From Irpex lacteus (Eukaryota > Basidiomycota > Agaricomycetes > Polyporales > Irpicaceae), in assembly GCA_001986395.2 (NCBI GenBank), contig MQVO02000005.1, forward strand, positions 248,001 to 312,000: DNA of 64,000 nucleotides. Direction: 5' to 3'. Below the pieces are notes generated by a model. The model saw only the letters and a program-made list of their open reading frames with translations, made no database searches and was not told the origin of the DNA. The position numbers were made by a program, and so were the translations under genes. Of the stretch, positions 1 through 10,700 are shown one piece after another (the stretch's first letter is position 1; each line of letters opens with the position of its first letter).

Positions 1-3000
1 AAATAACGGCCCTGGACGTATACATACGACGAACTGATTGAACGGTGTCAATATTGTAAACGGCCACGTAGAAACCTGAGACGAACCGTGACCCCGTCGT
101 GTTATGTCTGCTTTCGTTGGAAGGCAGACGAATCGTCCTGCCAGGGCTCTGGTGTTACCAATCGGATGTCTGCTGCCATGGAAGTGACATAGAGGGTTGG
201 AAACGTGGCGATGGCGATGGGACGATTGAAACGGGGGGAAGACGGTGTGTCGCCTTGGTCAGGGTCGAGGCGAGTTTGTGTTCCGTTGAGCTGATCTCGT
301 GGTATGTAAAGCGATACCAGCGTGAGTATGAGCGGAGGATGTGAAAGGGCAACGGTTTGAGGGAGCTGCGTGCTAATACGGCACATGGTTCGCCGCCCGT
401 AAGTTCTCTCGTGTAGAGATCGATGGAAGCTGTGACTGTCGCGTCAGAAGATGCATTCTCATGATGAGGTACACTCTCGCTTACTCGATGTCTTGGAAGT
501 GAGGTCAAGACTGCCGACTACGGTCGGAAAGCCTACGGCCGGTTAGAGAATGCTGAGCAAGGCACAGCGATCACATAAGAACCAACGTACTCACCTTGAA
601 GTGCTTAGTTAGGGTGAGAGCTGACCCGTCGTACTCTCTGCACGTTGGGTATTGTCGTGCGGTTGCACTCCGAACGAAAGCTTATATGCAGAGCAGTGCA
701 GGAGCAATGTCTACACAACGAATTGGAATAATTCCCCTGCAGAATGGCTGTAAAGACGTACAGGTAGAACGATAGCCATAGACCTACGGATCCAGGTTCC
801 AGGCGTCATAGGCCATATCGAACTATTCACAGCACATCGTTGTCAACAACCGAAATGTCAAGACGAGATGCATAGTACGTACCGCGTGCCACTCTCATCC
901 ACGCACAAATACCATTCGTAGCTATAATACGTCTCCGAAACAAGAAGTCGGTGTCGCGCTCTTGAGCTCGTCGCCCACGCTCATCGATGACAGTCGGCCG
1001 TAGTACGCGAGCGAGCTGTGGTTTTCAAGATTATAGGTAGTGTTGGCAGTGCTCTTGGCTCGCGTGTACTGGGACGATGTATGGCCACCGTAACGAGTTC
1101 GGCGAGCGTGCGATGCTGCTGACGTGCGACCTACGGCTGGCGACAGTCTTACCGAACCGTCAACGTAGTCAGTCATGAAGATACCACACATTGCCTTCGA
1201 TGACGTGTCACCCACCTCATCTTTAGCCACCTTCGTCGCCTGTCCATCCTCTTCTTGAATCTGACTCGGACGTCGACGCCGTTCGGGTAGTTGGCAGCAG
1301 ACCACAGAACGAGCAGAGCTTGTGGGTGGGAACAGACAGAGCATGAGTTGCGAGCGACGACGAGTAGAAAGTCCCAATGCAGACCACTCTCGAAGTCGCT
1401 CTCTCCCACCGTGCTCATGTGGCCAGTCGGTGGGAAGGAGACGAGATGCCCACCTTACGTGGGCGCCTTGGGACCGGCAAACAGCGATCTGCCAGTGGTT
1501 CGTCTCTCGGGTCTCTCCTGGTCTCTCTCGTTCTCACCGCTCACAACGACGACCTCGATGAACCTGAGTCCGTTCACCAAGCCGTTGCTTCTCTACCTGC
1601 CACTCCCCTGAAGTTCGAACTGCTCGCTATGACCACGCGACAGCCTGAACGCTGTTGCTCCGTCGACTCACTCGTGCTCGCTCATCCGCGTTCTCAACCC
1701 GCTCCATCCCATCGTGTAGCTCATCACCGCCCCGCGTACTTGCAAGTATAAAGAAGACATCTCGGATATGTGCTATCCAAAGGAGCTTAGAATACGCACC
1801 TGAGGTCTTCGAGGCCTGGAGAATCGAGATCGACCGAGGAGTGTAAGAGCTGGGACTGTTGGCTGGTACGTCTATGTTTAATAATCTGACGTCCGTGTGC
1901 TCATTCTATGACCGCTCTGATTATGAAGGACACGCATGCGACTTATCGCTCACGCCAGCCGAGTTCGTGATGTGCTCCGGCTCTCTCCAACCATTCGCAA
2001 ACCTCTAGTTCACTCGCTCGTTGCTCCTCGTTGCAAGCAACTCGCTATGACAACCAACTCGTACCCAGGCTGAGAGTACCTCGGCGAATTGTGGGAATCC
2101 TCGCTGCCTTGACGTCGAGCAGGCCCAATCGAGCTCAGACTGGAGTACTGAGATTCGATAGATGGTTAAGGTGCGTCCTACGCTGTTGAGATCCGTACCA
2201 CTATCTGACGCAGTGTGTACAGTGGGTATACAGTGGTCACCGATGCACGCAGTCGTGCATAGAGAGGTGACTTGCCTCTCGTCGACAGGACACGTACGAG
2301 ACATACGACGACTGGCTCAACAGACTGCAATAGAGACACCTTGTACCGTATGTAACCTTTTAGGCCTCTTCGCTACTAATCTCTACTCGTCTTGCACCTC
2401 ACTTAACCCCTTCTGCCGTCTTACCTGTCCTGAGTGATGCCCCGCTCATCCGATCTATGCCCGTGAACCCCACCCGGCCACCGACCATCTCCACAACCGG
2501 CACACGTCCAGCGTATCCCCCTCGTCTACTCCACCACACCCCGGCCTTGGGCTTACATGTCACCCATACAACGGCACTCAAACCACCGAAGCGTTGTGTG
2601 AGATGCTCACCATCGTCGACCGTCTACGCCGCTCAAGCACGCCAACCCCTCACGGACCATCTCAACGACCAACACCACGGGGCCGTCGCATTCTCTTCAT
2701 TTACTCAACCAAACCGTCGTCCTACGCTCACGCGTTGCGCATACAGTCACTTACAACCCATCCTCAAGTCATCGCCAATGGAATTCGTAAGCTATACGAG
2801 ATTTTGACGGCCGCTGGTTGGTGGAGAGGGCAATAGTCGGTGAGTCCAACCGTTGTCAGCGTCCACGGAGGATCGTATTGTTAACTGCATTACGCTGCAG
2901 CACTCAGCCTCGGACTGGGAAGTCGACTTACCGGTCTCGAATGTCCAACGACCTCATTCGAGACGCCACCCTTCGTCCTTGCTCGACGCTGACGGCACAT

Positions 3001-4210
3001 CGGCAGTGTCGCTACGGATTCTCGAAGGCTACAACATTTCACGCGGTGCGACCGCGACCGATGCCCAACCTACGCATGCGCGTACACACAGCTCACATTC
3101 GACTCGGTGCGTGCCCTTCCTACTGACGTGCTCCCGATGCTGACGTATGCCTTGTAACAGTACTGCAACGTTGACTTCACGAAGTACTCGTCCCAAATCA
3201 ACGCGTTGCTGCACTACGCTCTCACTCTCGCGTGCGACCGCCACGAGATAGTGCATATCGCCCTCTCTTACGGTCTCTTCGACGTAGTTCACCCTTGGAC
3301 CCTCTCAGATCGTAATTTGGTTGCACATTGGGTAACTGCTTTACTCGTGTTTGGTACAGCGATACGGGCTGCGGTGCATATATCGTCGCATGGCTCAGCT
3401 GTGGCGATGTCGCACAGCACCGCGCGTCTTTTCATATTCAATAGAATCCCTCTAAGATCTCTCCTAGAAGACACCGGAAACGCGTGCATCCTGAGGCGGT
3501 GAGTGAGTATTCGACTTCCAAGTACCCGTTACTCCTACTGACATGATCACGGTCTCAGATACGAAGCCTCGTTGTTTCCACCTCGCCCAGATGCATCAAT
3601 CCCAGCGCCTTCATATCCGTCGTCCCTCAGCCAGCTCTTGATCGACAGATTCCGTATACGCGAGCGTTCGCAACGCAGTCGACTGGGAAGAGAACCCTGT
3701 GTGGCGCAGTTTGTACTATCGCGAGCTCGTAGTCAGCTGTCATAACACAGGGAATCGTATCGAGTATAAGGTTCATCATCGCCTTCCTTGTATTAGAGTT
3801 TAATGGACCACTGACGCGTGTGCTGCTCGCAGGCCTTCTCTCTTCCATGGACAGCTTGCCGAGCGTCCACGTCAGACCTCGTCCGCGCCTTCGCTGGTAT
3901 TGCGAATGACTGTCCTGCCTTCATTCGAGCAGGTAGCGGTCTCTTCTGAGGTAAATACTGGTGGCCTTCATTCTCGGACGTATTTGACGACGTTCTACTA
4001 CGATAGAACAGCCTATCCTACGCGCGCAAGACCCTTGCCTATTCACGAAGCTGCGCGCGATCACCTCGCGACTTCCAGGTACCGGCGGCAAACTGTCAGC
4101 AGACACAGCCCACGTCCTTGCTGTGTTCAAACGTCCATCTTCTTCAATTCAGTGCCGGTGCGAGGCTTACATCGCGAGGTGGGCGCTCGAAAGTCGACGG
4201 GTGGGAGCAA
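1..4210. other. Upstream part of duplicated unit 1 (no intact gene seen)
   Basis: I see no intact protein-coding gene here. The stretch is the first of three diverged copies of the same sequence. Positions 1-1545 align by eye with about 17873-19375 and 33360-34855. Positions 2234-4210 align with about 25917-27895 and 35534-37535. Shared landmarks include the block at about 1675-1800, repeated almost unchanged at about 34980-35115. The short ORFs differ in frame between copies and are broken by stops, so they look like decayed coding sequence or chance ORFs. Remnants of one multi-exon gene are listed separately at 3044-3930. The left end lies inside the unit, so the array probably continues outside the window. 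Confidence 0.6.
3044..3930 (+). pseudogene. Remnant of unrecognised multi-exon gene, copy 1
   Basis: I do not recognise the family. Three exon-like stretches can be read. The first ends CPTYACAYTQLTFDS at 3106. It is followed by a 54-nt GT-AG intron (3107-3160) and an open exon starting YCNVDFTKYSS that runs to about 3499, where a GTGAGTGAG donor follows. Later, about 3651-3770 reads NAVDWEENPVWRSLYYREL and ends at a possible donor. The same first intron, exactly 54 nt long, is present in the other two copies (26810-26863, 36454-36507). This is the main reason to think it was a real gene. The 5' part is frameshifted relative to copy 2 and no full reading frame can be assembled. It lies just upstream of the TPR-CHAT promoter on the same strand. 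Confidence 0.4.
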
Positions 4211-4447
4211 GGTATAAGTATTGCTTGTCCCCTGCCGTTGGATCTTCAAACTCATAACCCGCCTTGAAGGTGCGTAGCAATATAGTCATTGGTAACATTA
4301 CTTGTGCTGATGTATCTGTATAGCTCTCAATATCGCCTATCGCCACTCTTTGCCAACCACCCGCCCTCACTTCGCATCCATTCAATTCCATTACCCATTC
4401 CCATCTGCACGCCACCACTGCCACCACTCCCACTGAGCCATCCTCCC
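4211..4447 (+). promoter_or_regulatory. Promoter and leader intron of TPR-CHAT copy 1
   Basis: A TATA-like element (GGTATAAGTA) at 4211-4220 lies about 230 nt before the ATG. A 54-nt GT-AG intron can be read in the leader at 4270-4323. The same TATA sequence, the same pyrimidine-rich CCCCTGCCG stretch after it and the same 54-nt intron occur upstream of copies 2 and 3. This conservation supports a functional core promoter that was duplicated with the gene. Confidence 0.55.
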
Positions 4448-5074
4448 ATGTCAGGTCCCAGTGAAGAGACATCCGCTTTGATGGCAAGTATTGACCCTTC
4501 TGTAAGTCTGCATTTTATATTGATATTGTCTGTCACTGATAGCTTGCTTGTGTGTTGAGCAGCTTCTTGACAATCAGCCCCCTCACCTTGCTCTTTGGGA
4601 CAAAGCAGTCCATGCTAAGGAACAGTACCTTGTACACAGTAACCTAGATGCTTTAGAGCTCTATGTGTCCTGCTACCGCCAGGCTGTGGAAGTCACTCCA
4701 GATGGTGACCCACAGCAGCTACACATTGTCAGCAACTTTGCTGCTGCACTGAGCACCCGCTTCATGCAGCTGGGCAATCACTCAGACCTGCAAGAGTCCA
4801 TCACCATTCTGCAGGTTGTGAATGCACTCACACCTGAGGACTCACCAGACAAGCCCACTATACTGGGCAATCTTGCAAGATCTATCTGGTCCCGGTTCGA
4901 GATAGCAGGAAAACGTGAGGATCTCAAGGAAGCTACCCTACTGTGGACTCATGCTCTGGGTCTTACACCTGAGGGTCATAGAGATAAGCCTGCATTGCTG
5001 AGCAACCTTGGTGTTTCTCAACATCTACAGTTCAAGCATACAGGGCTTTCTGAACATTTGGATAAGGCTATCAC
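4448..5074 (+). pseudogene. TPR-CHAT gene copy 1, truncated by LTR retrotransposon
   Basis: This is the 5' end of a gene of the same family as 28117-31396 and 37758-41040. Exon 1 (4448-4501) encodes exactly 18 codons starting MSGPSEETSALM. A phase-0 intron spans 4502-4562. Exon 2 (from 4563) encodes the N-terminal helical repeats of the LTPEDSPDKP / LEDLKEA type found in the intact paralogues. The reading frame stops matching at GCTATCAC (5074), where the LTR starts, and coding sequence for about 870 residues including the whole CHAT protease domain is absent. The missing part does not resume after the far LTR at 16430, so the insertion was accompanied by a deletion or rearrangement. A truncated repeat-only protein is conceivable but I treat it as dead. 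Confidence 0.85.
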
Positions 5075-5472
5075 TGTGACGCTCCAAGCGAGCAGTCAAC
5101 GAACCAGGTGAGTGTCTGCGAGTCTTCCGACGGGCGTAGGAACAGGGGTGTGAGGTTGCCGACGGTCAGTCGGCGGGAATTGCCCGATAAGGCAATAGTC
5201 GGATAGCGCGGTGAGAATCGCGCTATTATTGTGAGTAACAGATCGCCTTTCCCAGTACTCTTCGCGAGCCGTGCTCAAGCGACAAGTAGGTTGCGGGATA
5301 AGAAGATGATACATTGCTCTTGTGCTTGCGCGTACATATCTTTAGCTACATGAGGCAAACATGTGGGTCTACTAATATGGGAGCGCAGGCGCTTGTTCTG
5401 ATAATACAACGGAATTCGAAAAATATTGGAATGAAGGGACTTAACTAACGACCGTGTCCGAGACTCGTCACA
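5075..5472 (-). repeat. 3' LTR of the Gypsy element
   Basis: This 398-bp long terminal repeat starts TGTGACG and ends CGTCACA (short inverted ends, TG...CA). It is near-identical to 16032-16429. Because the internal genes read on the - strand, this left copy is the 3' LTR. Just upstream of it in the element (about 5473-5485) the - strand reads GGGACTGGGGGCTC, a weak candidate polypurine tract. Confidence 0.95.
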
Positions 5473-5505
5473 GAGCCCCCAGTCCCGAATGAGAATGTTT
5501 TCCCT

Positions 5506-7449
5506 TTAATCGTTCCACCAGGAGTCTCTGTCCGCGTTGATGCAGCGTTCTATGACGCTAACGCACTGCCCGTTCCAGGAACCTCGAAGCTCCTCACGTA
5601 AGTCGTCGAGGAAGGCGGAGAGAGCGTAAGGAGCTGGCTTCACGAGAGAGTCACGGCGTAGACGGTGGTAAGGGAGGCCGTCGAGCTCCTCCTCCCATTG
5701 GTAACAAGTCAGGGGACGATACTTGGTCTCACCTCTCTGCAGGCTGTCGAAGCGGTCCCTAAACAGGTGTTCCTCGGTCGCGGACCAGTGCCCCTGGGAC
5801 AGGTCGTAACGTTCGAGCAGGTCGAGAGGCGGGAACCAAGAATAGACATCTCGATTGTTGGGACAAGTGAACACGCCCAGAAGGATGTTCTTCTCGACCT
5901 CAGAGACGTCGTCGCCGGTATGCCCGAGCACCTCCTTGCAGCCTGAACGATGCACGATTGCACTCGAGGAAGGTCCCACGAGGTCACTGGCATGCGAGGC
6001 GTCCCCGGCTCCTCCATGGAGAAGGTAGAGTCGCCACAACGCGTTGCCGTGATGTAGGAAAGCGCGGGCGTGTGGTCGCTGAGTAACTCGGCGTGCGTAG
6101 ACGATGTATTTCGTCCATTCGACCCCCGGGTGGAAGTCGTCCTCGTCTGCGTACATCATAGTCGACGTCATCTGAGTCCACGTCGCCGGTATGCTGTGAG
6201 GAGGAGAGCAGGCGAGTCGGTTGAGGTGCTCGTTCGGGTACACGATGCGGAAGGGCCAGCCTCGCGAGAGAGCTTCTTCTAGGACGTTTTGGACGACGGA
6301 AGTGCGGAAGGTAACAGCCCACAGCATCATCCGGGCTTCAGTGAGCGGGCTCAGGACTAGCCTCGCGTCCTTCGTCAAGTCGTGGACTTGAGACAGCGAG
6401 AAACTGACGATAGGGAGTCCTGGGGTCGGCCACAGGTCGCCCAAGATTGCGGGTCCGATTTTCGCGAGTTCCGTGAAACGGTCCATCTTGGGAGCTCGGG
6501 GCAAAGGATATCCGATTCTTTCGTCGAGCGTGAGACCGTAGATCTTCCTCATCGGCTCCTTCGTGAACTTGCCCGGGACTATGGCTGACGATCGACGAAG
6601 CCAGAACTCTAGTTCCTCGCCCGTCTTGACGGTCTCGGCTTCTTGGACTTCCGCGGGGGTAAGTTGTGTGCAAAACTTCTCCTCTAAGGGGTAAGCGAGA
6701 GTGACCCCGTGCGAGAGGTAGTCGAGAAGGGGGAAGGAGCTCGGGTGAATGTTCTGAAGGTCGACGTAAGCACCCCTCATGTCGCTGAGAAGGTGCCACT
6801 TCCGGAAGTAGGCCCCGTAGACGTTCGTGAGCCAGTTCTTCGTATCGCCCTGCGTGTGTAGCAGGCCAAAGTTAATCGCCGCGCACCTCTCGTCCATGAT
6901 TTCGCGAGCATTCCTCAACCCCTCGTATACCGCAGCGTATCCTTCCAACGACTCTAGATCATCTCCCACGTACTCTACATCCACTCGATCCTTGCCCAAT
7001 CCTCCTCTTCCGTCCAGTGACGCTAAGACGGTTCTGGCGATCTTGAGGTCTTTCTTGATCTTTCGGGCGAGGTCGAGATGGATGCGGTGAGGAGGAGAAG
7101 GATTGGCGTATAGATCCGTGTCAGCGTAAATCGAGAATAGCCAGCATTCGTCGTCGGGGATACGAGTACGGACGCGGATGCGAATGTAGTCGACGCCGTA
7201 CGCCAGATAATCTCGGGTCCCGCCAGTGATCCAAACCCGCCCACGGATAGCGGGAGGCACTTCTGTCGTGTCGTCGCTTTGGGCTTCTCCGTAGAAGGAA
7301 GCGGCGGTGAAATGAGGAACGTGCCCGGCGTTACTTTCGAAGATAGCCCATTTCTCGCCGTTCTCTTGAGTGATGGTGAACAAGGATAGAGGTCGAGTGG
7401 AAGGGAAGAGATCGATCCGGTGGAGAAGCGCTTTAGTCGCCGGTGCCAT
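5506..7449 (-). CDS. Extra ORF of the Gypsy element, between pol and 3' LTR, unknown function
   Basis: A single uninterrupted 647-codon frame starts at ATG 7449 and ends 33 bp before the 3' LTR. It therefore occupies the position an env gene takes in retroviruses. I see no signal peptide, no transmembrane helix and no fusion-peptide-like segment. The sequence is a soluble-looking, charged, tryptophan-rich protein, for example YSWFPPLDLLERYDLSQGHW near the C terminus. I do not recognise the domain. It resembles in style the long hypothetical proteins common in Agaricomycete genomes. It is on the same strand as gag and pol, with about 260 bp between it and the pol stop. It is open over its full length in an element with near-identical LTRs, so it may still be under selection. 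Alternatives are a captured host gene or an element-specific accessory gene. Expression could come from a spliced or internal transcript, but no signal decides this. Confidence 0.8.
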   Translation of the reverse strand: MAPATKALLHRIDLFPSTRPLSLFTITQENGEKWAIFESNAGHVPHFTAASFYGEAQSDDTTEVPPAIRGRVWITGGTRDYLAYGVDYIRIRVRTRIPDDECWLFSIYADTDLYANPSPPHRIHLDLARKIKKDLKIARTVLASLDGRGGLGKDRVDVEYVGDDLESLEGYAAVYEGLRNAREIMDERCAAINFGLLHTQGDTKNWLTNVYGAYFRKWHLLSDMRGAYVDLQNIHPSSFPLLDYLSHGVTLAYPLEEKFCTQLTPAEVQEAETVKTGEELEFWLRRSSAIVPGKFTKEPMRKIYGLTLDERIGYPLPRAPKMDRFTELAKIGPAILGDLWPTPGLPIVSFSLSQVHDLTKDARLVLSPLTEARMMLWAVTFRTSVVQNVLEEALSRGWPFRIVYPNEHLNRLACSPPHSIPATWTQMTSTMMYADEDDFHPGVEWTKYIVYARRVTQRPHARAFLHHGNALWRLYLLHGGAGDASHASDLVGPSSSAIVHRSGCKEVLGHTGDDVSEVEKNILLGVFTCPNNRDVYSWFPPLDLLERYDLSQGHWSATEEHLFRDRFDSLQRGETKYRPLTCYQWEEELDGLPYHRLRRDSLVKPAPYALSAFLDDLREELRGSWNGQCVSVIERCINADRDSWWND

Positions 7450-7709
7450 CGTGGGTGTTTGTGTACGGCGTGTTTGGTTGAGCGCGTTGAGTCTGGAAGA
7501 GTGAGAGACAAAACGAAAGAAGAGAGAGAGGGTAAGAGAGAGAGAACTGGTCTACAGCTACTCGAACTATATATCTTATGAGGTCCCATCGATAGCCGGC
7601 ATCAATAGGTACGTGGTGCTACAAACTGAGAGACGGTGAAGTTAACGTTAGGGGAATATCTCAGGGTCGATAAGGTCAGAATTAATAAATAATAGCGCTG
7701 GAATACGTA

Positions 7710-10700
7710 TCATCGCAGACCATTGGCCTGGCGGTACTTGTGAAGAGTCTCAGAAGCTCCCGCTAGTTCCTTCGCGGTCTTCCACTCATCGTAAAGCGGG
7801 GAGTACCCGGACCATCGCACCAGGTATGTCATCGCTCTTCGACGTTTGTCGTACTTGTGTCCTACGATCGACTCGACTTCATATTCCTCTTCCGCTGGCT
7901 CCGCTCTCGTGTCGTCGAATACGGCTCGGGGTCCGAACTCTTCTGGGGAGGACTTGTACCGTCGTAAGTGCTGAATGTTGAATACCGGGCTACCCGGGTA
8001 CGAGTCGTTCAGCCTGAGTCGGTACGTGTTTTCGTTTATACGTTGTTGAACTTCGAACGGTCCAATCCAGCGTTGGACGAGTTTCGCATCCTCCCCTTTG
8101 CTCTCTTTCCATTCCAGCGAATGCGGGTTGACGAGTACTAGGTCCCCTATCTCGAATTCCATCACTCTGCGGCCTTTGTTGTACCACTTAGCTTGTTTCT
8201 CTTGAGCTTTAGCTATCGCTCGACGTGCGCTTTCCCGATGCATGGCTAGCTCCTTCAAGAATTTGTGAGTCTCCCTGCTCCGATCCACGGCCTTGATGGT
8301 TAACTCGGACACGTCTAGGGTGTTACGCGGCTCGAAGCCGTACAGCAGGAAGTAGGGAGGCGACCCTGTAGCTCCATGGGGCATCGAGTTGTAGGCGTGC
8401 TCGATTAGTGGGATCCATTCGCACCAGGACTCGCGATCTTCCTTGACGTAAGCTCGTAACATCGTTTCCAACTGACGGTTCACTATCTCGGTTTGACCGT
8501 CATGCTGGGGATGATGTGACGAGCTTAGTAACATGTCCGATTTCATCAGCTCCGCAACCTCTCTCCAGAAGACTGACGTCCACCTTGGGTCACGATCCGT
8601 GACGATATTGGCCGGAATACCGAACTTGCAGGCTACGTGCTTGACGAACAGCATAGCGAATCCCTTCGCGTTCAGCCCTGTGGTGGTGGGGATGAACTGC
8701 GCGTGCTTCGTCAGGCGATCGACGAAGACTAGAATCGCATTACAGTCCTCAGACCAGGGCAAGTTAACGATCAGGTCCATGGATATAGACTCATACGGGC
8801 GAGATGGTATCGCGTGTGGCAGTAGCTTCCCATATCTCTTGAAGTTCGTGGGTTTCGTCTTCTGGCATATATCGCAGGAGCTGCAAAACTCTAGTACGTC
8901 CTTCTTCATCCGGGGCCAGTAGAATTTCGAGCTCAGGAACTCCCAAAGCCTCTCCGGACCGGCGTGGGCTGTAATGGAGGCTGACTCGTGGGCCTGGCGC
9001 ATAACGCGTACGCGTTCTGATTTCGGAACGCAGAGGCGTGCGTGGAAATCAGCGTCTCTGAAGTACAGCAGCCCGCTATTGTCCTTGAAGAAGCGGTCTA
9101 CGGGGTTCCAGGATTCGGAATTCGGTGACTCGACCTCCCAGTGACTACGGAAGGAGATGTCTTCCTTGTACCCAGCTATGAAACGATCTCGCACGTCGTT
9201 GTCGAGTTCGATTAACACTGTGGGTGGCCGGTGAGTTTCCTCCCAAAGTTTACGCGTCTCGTGCGGGTCCAGATGATCGTCTGAAGCTTTCGTCTCGACT
9301 ACGACGTCTTGGTCGTTCGCTTCCGGTACTGGTGCAGCCCCCCCATCTCCTGTCGTGGTCAACTCTCTCTTTTTCTTAAGTCGTCCACTTCTTCTGACCG
9401 CGTTCGCTTCTGACTCCACGAGCACATCGTCCCAGTTTTCTATCCTTTGGGCGAAGGTCGCTCGTTGTGCAGGAGCTCTCTCGCTCGCCCTCTCTAACTC
9501 TTCGGCTTCCTCTGAGTCTAGCCTGAGAGGTCTCGTGGAGTCTCTTAGCGGCGACGTATGCTCGGGAGGGGCACGCGGTAATCTCGACAGCGGGTCGACG
9601 TTCGAATGTGCTCGCCCTGGCCGGTGTACTATCTCCAAGCCCGGCGCGAACGCAGAGTAAACAGCCCCCCAAGCTGCTAGTCTTCTGTTCGCGTTCTCGT
9701 ACGTTTTCGCCCACTGGAGCGCGGCGTGGTCGGTAATCAGAATGATTTTCTCTCCCTCTATGTACGGTTGGAACCTGATTAAGCCCTCTTTCGCCGCGAG
9801 AGCCTCTCTTTTGGTCGCGGAGTATCGCGTCTCAGCGTTTTTGAACGAACGAGACCAGTACGCGATGACCCTCTCCACGTGAATCTCCGACTTGTCCAGC
9901 GTGTCCCCCCAGCTGTCCTTGAACTTGTGGTCCTTCGTCTTGGTGGATACTTTCACCACGAAGTTCGGTACGTCGTCGCTCTGTTGGTAGGCCTTCTCCA
10001 GACGTTCATACGCCTTAGTTCCCTTCAGGTCTACTGCTAAGATGGGCTGAACCTGCTGCAGACAGCAACCGAGGGCTTCGTCAGACGCGTCGGTGTACAG
10101 ACGGTACGGCTTCCCCTCGATAGGATGACCGAGCACCGGGGCACTCTTCAACGCGGCCTTCGCTGCTTCAAAGGCGTGCTCTTCCTCCGGGCCCCATCTC
10201 CACGCGCTTCCCTTCCTCAATAGGCGGAAGAGCGGGGCAGCAATACTGGCGTAGTAGGGAATAAAGGCGGAGAAATACACCACCATTCCTAGAAACGTCT
10301 GTAATTCCGAGACTCTCGTAGGCCTTTGTAGCTCTTCAATCGCTTTGACCTTCTCCTCGTGCGTAGACAAGCCTGGTCGCGACACCTTGTGTCCAAGTAG
10401 CAAGATGGAGCTGTAGAATAGATGACATTTCTTTGGCGACAGGGTAAGTCCGGCCTTTTCTATCGCTCCCAGCACTCTGTCCAAGTGATCAAGATGTTCT
10501 TCATAGGTTTTCGAATACACCACGATGTCGTCGATATATACGAGCGTGAACAGCCAAAGGTAGGGGGCGAGGATGCTCTGCATGGTACGTTGAAAGATGG
10601 ACGGCCCGTTCTTGAGACCGAAGGGCATTCGGCGGAACTGAAATAGACCTCGATGGGTTCTAAAGGCCGTTTTCTCGACGTCTTCCTCTGCAACTTCCAG

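Noticed and set aside
7023..7589. 188-codon - strand frame overlapping the extra ORF
   Set aside because: It is a shadow frame of the 647-residue ORF; it has no motifs and runs over its promoter side.
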